Origin: Phycisphaerae bacterium
GTDB lineage: Bacteria > Planctomycetota > Phycisphaerae > Phycisphaerales > SM1A02
Length of the DNA stretch: 39,475 nucleotides
Direction of reading: 5' to 3'
Assembly (NCBI GenBank): GCA_018663565.1
Contig: JABJQE010000160.1
Span: forward strand, 1-39,475
Shown here: positions 7,786 to 15,344 of the stretch, in pieces
Layout: each line of letters begins with the position of its first letter
Numbering within the stretch: position 1 is the first letter of the stretch
Notes under the pieces: generated by a model
The model's database searches: none
What the model was told of the DNA's origin: nothing
Seen by the model: the letters and a program-made list of their open reading frames with translations, nothing else
Position numbers and translations under genes: made by a program

Positions 7786-9858
7786 GTGCTCATACTGAAC
7801 CGATTCTTGGCTGCAACCGCTGTTTTGGCATCTGTGGCGACCGCCACAGCCGAACCAGGTGGTGGTGGATTCGGCTTTGGGGGCATTGACCTCAATCAAC
7901 CCTCAGCTCAACAATTCCACGATTCCCGCGACCGAGTGCAGATTGAGGTTGTTCCCAGCCGCACCAGCGTTGCCGCTGGGGGCGATTTGGTGCTCGCCGT
8001 AGTCTTTGACCAGCAACCCACTTGGCATGTGCACACCAATGCCCCGGAAGTCCCTGAAGCTCTCGGCGACCCCGAGGACTACATCCCGACCGCCATCCAC
8101 GTGTCCGCCTCCAATCACCGGCTCGTCCCCGAACTGGGCTGGATCCAGTGGCCCACGCCTCATGAAATCATCGTCAAGTTCGCTGGGCCGGACGTCCCTT
8201 ATAAGGTCTTTGAGGGACGAGCCATTGCCTATGTGCCCGTCACGGTGCCACACGATGCCACTATCGGTGATGTAACTCTCACTGTACGAACAGTCTTTCA
8301 AGCCTGTGATCCAACCAACTGCCTTGCCCCGACACCCGAACCGCCGCTACCCGGAGAGGACCCATCGCAGCGATGGCTTGACTATGGCATCTCGGTACCA
8401 ATCTCGGTTGTGTCGATGGCAGATCTTGCCGGCAGCGCCTCGGCAGTTGAGTCTGACTTTTCTCAGTTTGATGGCAGTGTCATTGGTCGTATTCGAGGTG
8501 GCGAGGCTGCCCCGGATCTCTCCGATATCGATGTCGAATTCAATGCCTTTGGCCTAGAATTTGGGCTCGATACCGACAGCAGACTTGGCTTACTCCTGCT
8601 GCTCATTGTCGCAGCGCTCGGTGGATTCCTCTTGAACCTCACGCCATGCGTACTTCCTGTGATTCCCCTGAAAATCATGGCCATTTCAAGCTCTGCGGGA
8701 AACCGTGGACGCACATTATTGCTCGGCGCCGCCATGAGTCTCGGCGTCATTGGATTCTGGATTGGGATTGGACTTTCAATTGCATTGCTCACTGGTTTCA
8801 CCGCAAGCAATCAGCTCTTTCAGTACCCACTCTTCACGATCGCCATCGGACTGATTATTGCTGGCATGGCAGTAGGCATGTGCGGACTCTTCTCAGTCCG
8901 TCTTCCATCTGCGGTCTATATGGTCAGCCCGAGGCACGACACGCTGGCCGGATCATTTCTCTTTGGCATCATGACCGCAGTTCTTGCAACACCATGCACC
9001 GCGCCGTTCATGGGCGCCGCCATGGCGTGGGCCGCCACCGAGAGTCCGAACGTGACACTCATCACGTTTGCTGCCATTGGCATTGGCATGTCGATGCCAT
9101 ACATGGTGCTCGCAGCCTTCCCTAGCCTGACGGATAAAATGCCCAAGGCAGGCCCAGCAAGCGAACTCATCAAGCAAGTCATGGGCCTACTCATGCTTGC
9201 CGCCGCCACCTACTTCGTGGGCGTTGGACTCAGCGGCATGCTCGCCGAACCCCCTGCCCCGCCAAGCCGACTGTACTTCTGGTTTGTCGCAGCCGTTGTA
9301 GTGCTCGCCGGGCTCTGGCTCATCGTCCGGACGTGGCAACTCACGGCCCACTCGGCCCCGACGCACGAGATGGAACACCACGAACGGACCGACTTCAGCC
9401 TTCCACGGCATGCCATCGGATGGCGAACATCCATGACCACACTTGGCGGGCTCGTCGCAGTCCTCGGCGTTGCCCTCGCCGTCATACTGACCGACCATGG
9501 CCCGATCAAATGGACGTGGTACACGCCGGCCAAACTCGAACAAGCCATGAATGATGGACAAGTCGTCGTTCTGGAGTTCACTGCCGAGTGGTGCCTCAAC
9601 TGCAAGGCGCTTGAAACAACTGTCCTGCACTCAGATGGAGTTTCATCCTTGCTCGCCGAGCCATGGGTCACGCCCATCAAGATTGACCTCACCGGCAACA
9701 ACACCCAAGGCAATGACATGCTGCAGGCTGTCGGGCGGCACCAGATTCCACTCTTGGTGGTCATTGCGCCAAACGGCGAAGAGGTCTTCAAAGAGGACTT
9801 CTATACAATCGGCCAAGTTGTTGAGGCCATCAACGCAGCACGGGTGATGACGAAGTAG
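7786..9858 (+). CDS. dsbD: Thiol:disulfide interchange protein DsbD
   Basis: A 690-residue inner-membrane protein that carries electrons from cytoplasmic thioredoxin to periplasmic thiol partners (disulfide isomerase, cytochrome c maturation). From GTG at 7786 it begins with a good signal peptide (MLILNRFLAATAVLASVATATA). The N-terminal periplasmic domain has a redox pair Cys174-Cys179 (CDPTNC). The CcdA-like membrane domain (about 265-580) has TPCVLP (Cys288) and TPCTAP (Cys404). The C-terminal thioredoxin domain has WCLNC (Cys603, Cys606). All three Cys pairs needed for the electron relay are present, so it should be active. The longer ATG start at 7756 is possible but worse supported. The 3' end overlaps the convergent ligase gene by 29 bases. 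Confidence 0.95.
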   Translation: MLILNRFLAATAVLASVATATAEPGGGGFGFGGIDLNQPSAQQFHDSRDRVQIEVVPSRTSVAAGGDLVLAVVFDQQPTWHVHTNAPEVPEALGDPEDYIPTAIHVSASNHRLVPELGWIQWPTPHEIIVKFAGPDVPYKVFEGRAIAYVPVTVPHDATIGDVTLTVRTVFQACDPTNCLAPTPEPPLPGEDPSQRWLDYGISVPISVVSMADLAGSASAVESDFSQFDGSVIGRIRGGEAAPDLSDIDVEFNAFGLEFGLDTDSRLGLLLLLIVAALGGFLLNLTPCVLPVIPLKIMAISSSAGNRGRTLLLGAAMSLGVIGFWIGIGLSIALLTGFTASNQLFQYPLFTIAIGLIIAGMAVGMCGLFSVRLPSAVYMVSPRHDTLAGSFLFGIMTAVLATPCTAPFMGAAMAWAATESPNVTLITFAAIGIGMSMPYMVLAAFPSLTDKMPKAGPASELIKQVMGLLMLAAATYFVGVGLSGMLAEPPAPPSRLYFWFVAAVVVLAGLWLIVRTWQLTAHSAPTHEMEHHERTDFSLPRHAIGWRTSMTTLGGLVAVLGVALAVILTDHGPIKWTWYTPAKLEQAMNDGQVVVLEFTAEWCLNCKALETTVLHSDGVSSLLAEPWVTPIKIDLTGNNTQGNDMLQAVGRHQIPLLVVIAPNGEEVFKEDFYTIGQVVEAINAARVMTK

Positions 9859-12001
9859 CTCGCTGGGCCATCGACCGAACAGCCTGCGGAAGTCGCTGCA
9901 AAACATCAATCGTATTGGCGTCGTCGCATGCAATCGCTCGCTCAAATGCCAGGCGGGCCTGTGAAATATCACCAGATTGCTCATGCAGGCGGCCAAGATT
10001 AATCCACGCCATCGCAGCCGCTGGGTCTTGGCGGCACAACTGCTCAGCGAGTGTCACGGCTGCAGCAACGCGTTGGTCTGATTCACCAAGCGCGATCTGG
10101 CCGCCCAACGCCTCGAGGGCCAATCGTCCGCCCACAAGTCGCCCAGATGCAAAGGCAATCATGGCCTCTTCTTCTGCCAGCACGAGCCACTTCACCGCGG
10201 CGGCTTTGTCTGATTGCACGTTTCTCGCAGCTGCTATGTGTTGCTCGGCAGCATGAACCATCATGAGTGGGTCGCCGCTTATCGCCCACGTTTCTCGAAG
10301 CTCGCTCGCAGCCCGGTCCCGCGCAGCGGCCAACTCAGGTGGCGTTGAGTCGGCCACCGCCGACACCAACTGCGTTGCTGCGGAAACAACACGCTGATCT
10401 TGCCGGAATTGGGGCAGAACACCAACCCACATCGCCCCAACACATAAGGCCGCCGCCACAGCACCGCCCAAAATGGGCAAGCCGCGGCCAACACCTGAGT
10501 TCACCGGCGCAGCAAGTCCGAGCAGCACAAGAATCCACACGCTACTCGCGGCATTCTGAAGACTCATTTCAACCTGTGCGTGCATCACAAGCAGCACAAC
10601 GGCAGCAAGCACGGCCCAGCCAGCGATTGATCCAACCAGACACCGCCACGCGACCACTGCAAAGATAGGCATCGAAATCCACCCGGCCACCCGGACAATG
10701 CGACCGGCGTCGTCAATGTCGCCCCAATCCGTGCAGGCTACGAGCACGGCTGGAAGAAGCGCCAGCATCGACCCGGCAACGACGCACCACACGCGACCAT
10801 CAGTACGCGGCTCCAATCGCCAACCACGTGATGCTGCCGACCACACCAGAACCACAACCAGAACGGCCCACGCGAGACCGCACACACCAAGCGTGCTCGT
10901 CCACTCCCACACCATGGCATGCGGTGACGAAACTTCTTCAGGAGCACCCGGTAGCCGCGCAGCCGTATACGCATCTTGGAAACCGGCTGGCCCAGACCCC
11001 ATGGCAGCGTGATCGACAAAAACTCGCGCCGCGCCAACGTCGTACTGCCAGCGAATCAACATGCTCCGCACGCCCGGAAAAGATGTTGACCCACTTGCCG
11101 CGGTCATACCAAACGCCAGCACAGGTGCCAAAGCCGACACAGCCAGTAGCCCCATCGCGAGCCAGTTCGCTCGCGTACGGACCCACCTCATAGCAAGGCC
11201 GGCCAGCGCACATGCGAGTCCAAGCACAAGCACAAGCACGCCACCAATTGATCCGGTCAACGCAGTCGTGATAGCAGCCGCTGCAACCGCAATCACGCCA
11301 ACGGCCCCAACAACCGCCGACCGACCAAGCACCTTGGCCGCAACAACCAAACCAAACCACGCTACGCCGCACGCAGCCAGCACTGTCGCCAGCAGGTTGG
11401 CACTTGTAAACCAGCCCGTTGGGCCGCCAGTCAGAACTCGGCGTTCATACACCAGGGCCTCAGCGGATCCGGGCTCAAGACCCATCGAGCCAAGAACCGC
11501 GTCGCGATTGGCGGCAAACCAACTAACCGTGTCAGGAAGCTCCCACGCCCACTGCTCCAAACCACGAAGCGCAAGCGGCCCCGCGACGCCAAACATTACG
11601 GCAAGTGCAGTCCTGCGAATTGCAGCATCTCGGCCAAGATGGGCCATGGCAACAGCCCCGGTAAACCCAGCAATCCATGGCAATAAGACGCGCACCTGAT
11701 CGGTCCCCATAACGGCCCAAGCACCAGCTACGCCAAGCGGAAGTACCCAGAGTGCCATGACCAGCGGAGAGCCCCCCCGCCGCGAGCCCGCCTCGGCCCA
11801 AAGTCCCAACGCCGCAGCTGCCATCAGCACAACATCCATCACCATCAGCCAACTCGGCCAGACACCTGGGATACGGGTCGAATTCAGAACTGGGTCAACA
11901 TCAAACCAAATCTCCGGAAGAAGCGTCACGATGCAGCGGCCCGTCGCGACAGCGGCAATCACAATAGCCGCCACTATGGCTACGTTTCGCCGGCCGTTCA
12001 A
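9830..12001 (-). CDS. O-antigen ligase-like membrane protein with C-terminal TPR region
   Basis: A 723-residue polytopic membrane protein. About ten or more hydrophobic segments fill residues 5-500. A large external loop holds GSGPAGFQDAYTAARLPGAP and SSPHAMVWEWTSTLGVCG, the pattern of the Wzy_C/O-antigen ligase (WaaL) family, where a loop His and Arg act in transfer of undecaprenyl-linked glycan. Residues 540-723 are soluble, with a TPR-like unit (AAAMAWINLGRLHEQSGDISQARLAFERAI). The gene overlaps the stop of the WecA-type gene by four bases (ATGA at 11998-12001), so the two are co-translated and probably act in one surface-polysaccharide path. Alternatives are an O-antigen polymerase or protein O-glycan ligase; sequence alone does not separate these. 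Confidence 0.8.
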   Translation of the reverse strand: MNGRRNVAIVAAIVIAAVATGRCIVTLLPEIWFDVDPVLNSTRIPGVWPSWLMVMDVVLMAAAALGLWAEAGSRRGGSPLVMALWVLPLGVAGAWAVMGTDQVRVLLPWIAGFTGAVAMAHLGRDAAIRRTALAVMFGVAGPLALRGLEQWAWELPDTVSWFAANRDAVLGSMGLEPGSAEALVYERRVLTGGPTGWFTSANLLATVLAACGVAWFGLVVAAKVLGRSAVVGAVGVIAVAAAAITTALTGSIGGVLVLVLGLACALAGLAMRWVRTRANWLAMGLLAVSALAPVLAFGMTAASGSTSFPGVRSMLIRWQYDVGAARVFVDHAAMGSGPAGFQDAYTAARLPGAPEEVSSPHAMVWEWTSTLGVCGLAWAVLVVVLVWSAASRGWRLEPRTDGRVWCVVAGSMLALLPAVLVACTDWGDIDDAGRIVRVAGWISMPIFAVVAWRCLVGSIAGWAVLAAVVLLVMHAQVEMSLQNAASSVWILVLLGLAAPVNSGVGRGLPILGGAVAAALCVGAMWVGVLPQFRQDQRVVSAATQLVSAVADSTPPELAAARDRAASELRETWAISGDPLMMVHAAEQHIAAARNVQSDKAAAVKWLVLAEEEAMIAFASGRLVGGRLALEALGGQIALGESDQRVAAAVTLAEQLCRQDPAAAMAWINLGRLHEQSGDISQARLAFERAIACDDANTIDVLQRLPQAVRSMAQRATSSSPVLR

Positions 12002-13116
12002 CGATCTACCCCGGTCTCAAGAAGAATCAAGACACCAATCACAACAGCAATTTGCCCGCCGGCCATCGCGGCTTGCCAGGGCGAGAGGCTCGGCAGCAGC
12101 AATCCAATAATTCCAGTCATCGCCGTAAGCAACCAAATGATGAAGACAGCCCGTCTTGGCGACAGGCCTCGCTGCACCAATCGATGCGAGAAGTGCTGGT
12201 GATCGCCGCGAAACGGGCTCTTTCCTTGGCGACATCGAATGAGCGTCACACTCACAATGTCGTAGAGCGGAATCGCAAGCACCGCGAGCGGCATCAGAAC
12301 GACGAACCAGCCTCCGCTTGAACTGTCTTCGATTGTGGGTTCCCAGTACGTCGTTCGAATCGTCAACACTGCAAGCGTCATGCCGATGACCAGCGAGCCT
12401 CCATCGCCCAAAAATATCTTGGCCGGCGAGACATTGAATACCAAGAACCCCGCAGTTGTGCCAACAAGCACAGCCAGCGTTGATGCCACAAACCACTGAT
12501 TGGAGTGCAACGCCGTGACGAGCAACAATCCACCGGCAACAACCGTCACGCCGGCGGCGAGTCCATCCATATTGTCAAGAAAGTTCATGGCGTTAGTCAT
12601 AACGACAATCCATGCCACGCTGAGCACAACACTCACTGCAATGCCTAGGCCAAACAGACCATCGAACTGCCGCAGCACTCGAACATCAAAAAACACTGCC
12701 AATACAAGGGCGAGCACGATTTGAACAATCAACTTCAGCCTCGCTGAAAGATCGCGTCGATCATCAAGCAGGCCCATGATGTGCAAAACCAAAAGAACGC
12801 CCGCAAATGCAATGGCGGTTGGGGCTGTGTCACCGAGCCGCTGTGTCCACTCTGCCGCCGCGGGCGCGACATCTGTGATAATTCCGGGCGCCAACAGAAT
12901 GAGTACGCCCGCCCCGCCAATCATGAGAATCAACGGCCACGCAATGGCGATGCCGCCAATATTGGGCACGTTGCGCAGCTGCTTGAGCTCGCCGCCGCCG
13001 CCGGGCGAATCCATCGTCCGCAACCGGCGACCTATCTGCCGAAGCATCGCCGTCGCGATGACACCGACGATAAATGAGGCCGCAAGCAGGATGAGAACAT
13101 TGGTGGTCACACGCAC
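11998..13116 (-). CDS. Undecaprenyl-phosphate sugar-1-phosphate transferase (WecA/TagO/MraY family)
   Basis: A 372-residue integral membrane enzyme that moves a sugar-1-phosphate from a UDP-sugar to undecaprenyl phosphate, the first step of glycan building on the lipid carrier. Family motifs are clear: GLLDDRRDLSARLK at about 115-128, MNFLDNMDGLAAG at 177-189 with the catalytic Asp residues, FLGDGGS and the cytoplasmic RGDHQHFSHRLVQRGLS loop. The last loop is the carbohydrate-recognition loop with clustered His/Arg of WecA-like members, so this is more likely a WecA/TagO type than the cell-wall MraY. The substrate is probably UDP-GlcNAc but that is not proved. It heads a two-gene minus-strand unit with the ligase-like gene and diverges from the LOG gene. 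Confidence 0.92.
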   Translation of the reverse strand: MRVTTNVLILLAASFIVGVIATAMLRQIGRRLRTMDSPGGGGELKQLRNVPNIGGIAIAWPLILMIGGAGVLILLAPGIITDVAPAAAEWTQRLGDTAPTAIAFAGVLLVLHIMGLLDDRRDLSARLKLIVQIVLALVLAVFFDVRVLRQFDGLFGLGIAVSVVLSVAWIVVMTNAMNFLDNMDGLAAGVTVVAGGLLLVTALHSNQWFVASTLAVLVGTTAGFLVFNVSPAKIFLGDGGSLVIGMTLAVLTIRTTYWEPTIEDSSSGGWFVVLMPLAVLAIPLYDIVSVTLIRCRQGKSPFRGDHQHFSHRLVQRGLSPRRAVFIIWLLTAMTGIIGLLLPSLSPWQAAMAGGQIAVVIGVLILLETGVDR

Positions 13117-13160
13117 ATGATGCCCGAATCACACCGACATGGCCAACCGCCACTGCCGAG

Positions 13161-13176
13161 GGCACGCTACCGTGCC
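13161..13176 (+). other. Hairpin directly before the LOG-family start codon
   Basis: GGCACG (13161-13166) and CGTGCC (13171-13176) form a perfect 6-bp stem with loop CTAC, ending four bases before the ATG at 13181. It takes the place where a Shine-Dalgarno would be. It could instead be an operator in the short divergent region. Confidence 0.4.
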
Positions 13177-13180
13177 ATAT

Positions 13181-13768
13181 ATGGAACGAATCACTGTCTA
13201 CTGCAGCTCCTCCACCCGAGCGAGCCAGCGACTCCACGATGCGGCGAGAGAAATCGGACGAACGCTCGCCGAGCGTGGTGTCACCGTCGTATTCGGCGGC
13301 GGAAGCATCGGGCTCATGGGCGCACTCAGCGAGGGCTGCAAGGAGGCTGGCGGCCGGCTCATAGGCATCACGACCACCCAACTCGTAGACCTTGAGCAGG
13401 CGAGCGATATCTGCGATGAACTTGAAGTGTTCGACACCATGCGAGAACGCCGCAAACGACTGCTCGAACTCGCTGACGGGGTTCTTGTACTGCCTGGGGG
13501 ACTCGGCACCCTCGAAGAGTTCTTCGAGGCACTTGTCGGCCGGCAACTCGCAGAACATGGATCACCGATTGGGCTTGTGAATATTGGCGGCGCCATGAAT
13601 TCCCTGCTGCTCATGCTGGACGATCTGGTGCATCACCGGTTTGTCCGGGCATCTGCAAAGAATCTGTTTTTCGTGGAATCTGAGGGGGTTACGGCGGTTG
13701 ATCGATTGCTCAAGACGCCACGTGGCCTTGTGGACCCCACTCGCATGGTGCCATCTGGTCCCGATTGA
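13181..13768 (+). CDS. LOG-family nucleoside-5'-monophosphate phosphoribohydrolase (TIGR00730 type)
   Basis: A 195-residue cytoplasmic protein of the LOG (Lonely Guy) family. These enzymes cut the N-glycosidic bond of nucleoside monophosphates; in plants and some bacteria they release cytokinins, and in other bacteria they act as AMP/pyrimidine monophosphate nucleosidase-like enzymes. The Rossmann-like phosphate loop GGGSIGLMG at 39-47 and the defining PGGLGTLEE at 105-113 are intact, as is the MRERRKRLLEL segment before it. I chose the ATG at 13181 because it gives MERITVYCSSS, the family start; an ATG 14 codons upstream adds an unrelated stretch. Actual substrates are not readable from sequence. 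It is followed by lpxI after 24 bases. Confidence 0.92.
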   Translation: MERITVYCSSSTRASQRLHDAAREIGRTLAERGVTVVFGGGSIGLMGALSEGCKEAGGRLIGITTTQLVDLEQASDICDELEVFDTMRERRKRLLELADGVLVLPGGLGTLEEFFEALVGRQLAEHGSPIGLVNIGGAMNSLLLMLDDLVHHRFVRASAKNLFFVESEGVTAVDRLLKTPRGLVDPTRMVPSGPD

Positions 13769-13778
13769 TCGTGGCCAA

Positions 13779-13791
13779 GCAGGTACCCTGC
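13779..13791 (+). other. Hairpin covering the lpxI ribosome-binding site
   Basis: GCAGG (13779-13783) and CCTGC (13787-13791) form a 5-bp stem with loop TAC, one base before the ATG. The only Shine-Dalgarno-like bases (AGG, 13781-13783) lie inside the stem, so the fold would hide them. Confidence 0.4.
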
Positions 13792-13792
13792 C

Positions 13793-14641
13793 ATGATGCC
13801 CGACACCATTGGACTCATTGCTGGAGAGGGGCGACTTCCAGTGCTCGTCGCTCAAGGAATGAAGCAGGCCGGATTGCGGGTTGGATGCGTCGCTTTTCGA
13901 GGTCACCCGGACCCAGAACTTCGGGCACTCTGCGATGAATGGGCCGACGTCTCGCTGTATCGACCGGGCGGTTGGATCCGCCGCCTCCAACGCTGGAACG
14001 CGCACGAGGCAGTCATGGTCGGCCGTGTGGCCAAGACCAGAATGCATGACCCATTTCGAATTGTGCGGAATCTGCCCGATTGGAGAGCCCTGCGTCTCTG
14101 GTATCGTCGACTTCGACACGATCGCCGCGACGCCGCTGTTCTCGCAGCCGTCGCCGAAGAACTATCGAACAGTGGGATCACACTCATCGACTCAACAACG
14201 CACATTCCAGAACACATGGCCGAAGCTGGCACGCTAGGCCGTCAGTCGCCTTCGCCCTCGCAGACGAGTGACATCACCTTTGGATGGCCTTTGCTTCAAG
14301 ACGTCGCCAATATGGGTGTTGGGCAATCAATCGCCGTACGGGAAGGTGACATCATTGCCGTCGAGGCCGTAGAGGGCACTGATCGCATGATCGATCGCGC
14401 TGGTGAATTGTGCCGCGCCAAGGGCTGGTGCCTACTCAAGACTGCCTCGCGTAATCACGACCGACGCGCCGATGTACCAACGATTGGCGTCAATACAATC
14501 GATCGACTTTCTGAAGCAGGCTGTGGCTGCATTGCAGTTGGCGCTGGAGCAGTCATCCTGCTTGATCGGCCCGAGGTTATCGCAGCATGCGATCAGGCTG
14601 GCATAGCCATTGTCGGTGTTTCGGCCAAGGCAATCGATTGA
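13793..14641 (+). CDS. lpxI: UDP-2,3-diacylglucosamine pyrophosphatase LpxI
   Basis: A 282-residue cytoplasmic enzyme of the LpxI (DUF1009) family, which converts UDP-2,3-diacylglucosamine to lipid X plus UMP in lipid A synthesis, replacing LpxH in many bacteria. The N-terminus TIGLIAGEGRLPVLVAQGMKQ is typical ('IgiIaGeG.lP...a..ak..G'). The central region with VGRVAKTRM and the C-terminal half with MGVGQSIAVREGDIIAVEA, EGTDRMIDRAG and VPTIGVNTIDRLSEAGCGCIAV match the second LpxI domain, where the catalytic Asp region lies. Two ATGs in tandem (13793, 13796) can start it. Its presence implies lipid A-type outer membrane lipid. Its stop overlaps the TTG of the next gene. Confidence 0.9.
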   Translation: MMPDTIGLIAGEGRLPVLVAQGMKQAGLRVGCVAFRGHPDPELRALCDEWADVSLYRPGGWIRRLQRWNAHEAVMVGRVAKTRMHDPFRIVRNLPDWRALRLWYRRLRHDRRDAAVLAAVAEELSNSGITLIDSTTHIPEHMAEAGTLGRQSPSPSQTSDITFGWPLLQDVANMGVGQSIAVREGDIIAVEAVEGTDRMIDRAGELCRAKGWCLLKTASRNHDRRADVPTIGVNTIDRLSEAGCGCIAVGAGAVILLDRPEVIAACDQAGIAIVGVSAKAID

Positions 14642-15243
14642 GCGAGTCGCCCGATACCACTCCGCTCGTCTCGCGAGCAGGCGGAAAACTTCAACACGCG
14701 CTCGATGTCTTCGATCTCGATGTCACCGGTTTGCGGTGCGCCGACCTCGGATGTAATGTTGGTGGGTTTACCGATTGCCTACTCCGGGGCGGCGCGGCAT
14801 CGGTCATCTCACTCGACACGGGATATGGCATATTGGCATGGAAACTTCGACAAGATCCACGTGTTGAAGTTCGAGAACGAAGCAATGCGATGCACGCAGA
14901 ACCGCCAGAAGATGGCGTCGACCTCGTGACGCTTGACCTCGGCTGGACGCCACAGCGGCACGCCCTCCCGGCCGCCAAACAATGGATCAAAGACGGCGGC
15001 CGCATCCTCTCACTTGTGAAACCTCATTATGAACTCAATGAGGCCCAGAGGCGCGAACACCTCGTTGATGGTCGCCTCAGTGACGAAGTCGCCGAGGCCA
15101 TGTTGCTGGCAGTTTTAGAGAGTCTCGATGGCTTGGGGCTGCACGCGATCAACACTACAATTTCGCCCATTCGAGGCGGAAAAAGTAGCCGCGGCAAGGG
15201 CAAAGGGAATCGAGAATATCTCTTGCTCGCCGAGGTGCAATAG
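14638..15243 (+). CDS. TlyA-like SAM-dependent rRNA 2'-O-methyltransferase without S4 domain
   Basis: A 201-residue FtsJ-fold methyltransferase. VSRAGGKLQHALDVF, then DLGCNVGGFTDCLL (SAM site at 36-49) and the GYGILAWKLRQDPRV segment are those of the TlyA/hemolysin family, which methylates 16S/23S rRNA ribose. The four catalytic positions of 2'-O-methyltransferases can be placed as Lys17, Asp100 (TLDLGW), Lys128 (LVKPHYEL) and Glu193. The usual N-terminal S4 RNA-binding domain of about 60 residues is missing: the only longer frame reaches back inside lpxI and does not encode one. The TTG at 14638 overlaps the lpxI stop by four bases (TTGA), with AAGG seven bases before it. RNA target unknown. 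Confidence 0.85.
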   Translation: MSESPDTTPLVSRAGGKLQHALDVFDLDVTGLRCADLGCNVGGFTDCLLRGGAASVISLDTGYGILAWKLRQDPRVEVRERSNAMHAEPPEDGVDLVTLDLGWTPQRHALPAAKQWIKDGGRILSLVKPHYELNEAQRREHLVDGRLSDEVAEAMLLAVLESLDGLGLHAINTTISPIRGGKSSRGKGKGNREYLLLAEVQ

Positions 15244-15344
15244 CAGGCACCGATCGGCTCTTCGCGGCCCGAGATGACGTACAATGTCGGGACACTTTTT
15301 CGGCCTAGCGTTGTTTGCATATGGCCTCTGCAGGACACCCCTTC

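Noticed and set aside
7474..7899. Open frame on the minus strand in the nusA/dsbD gap
   Set aside because: It overlaps the start of dsbD, shows no family features and has poor coding character.
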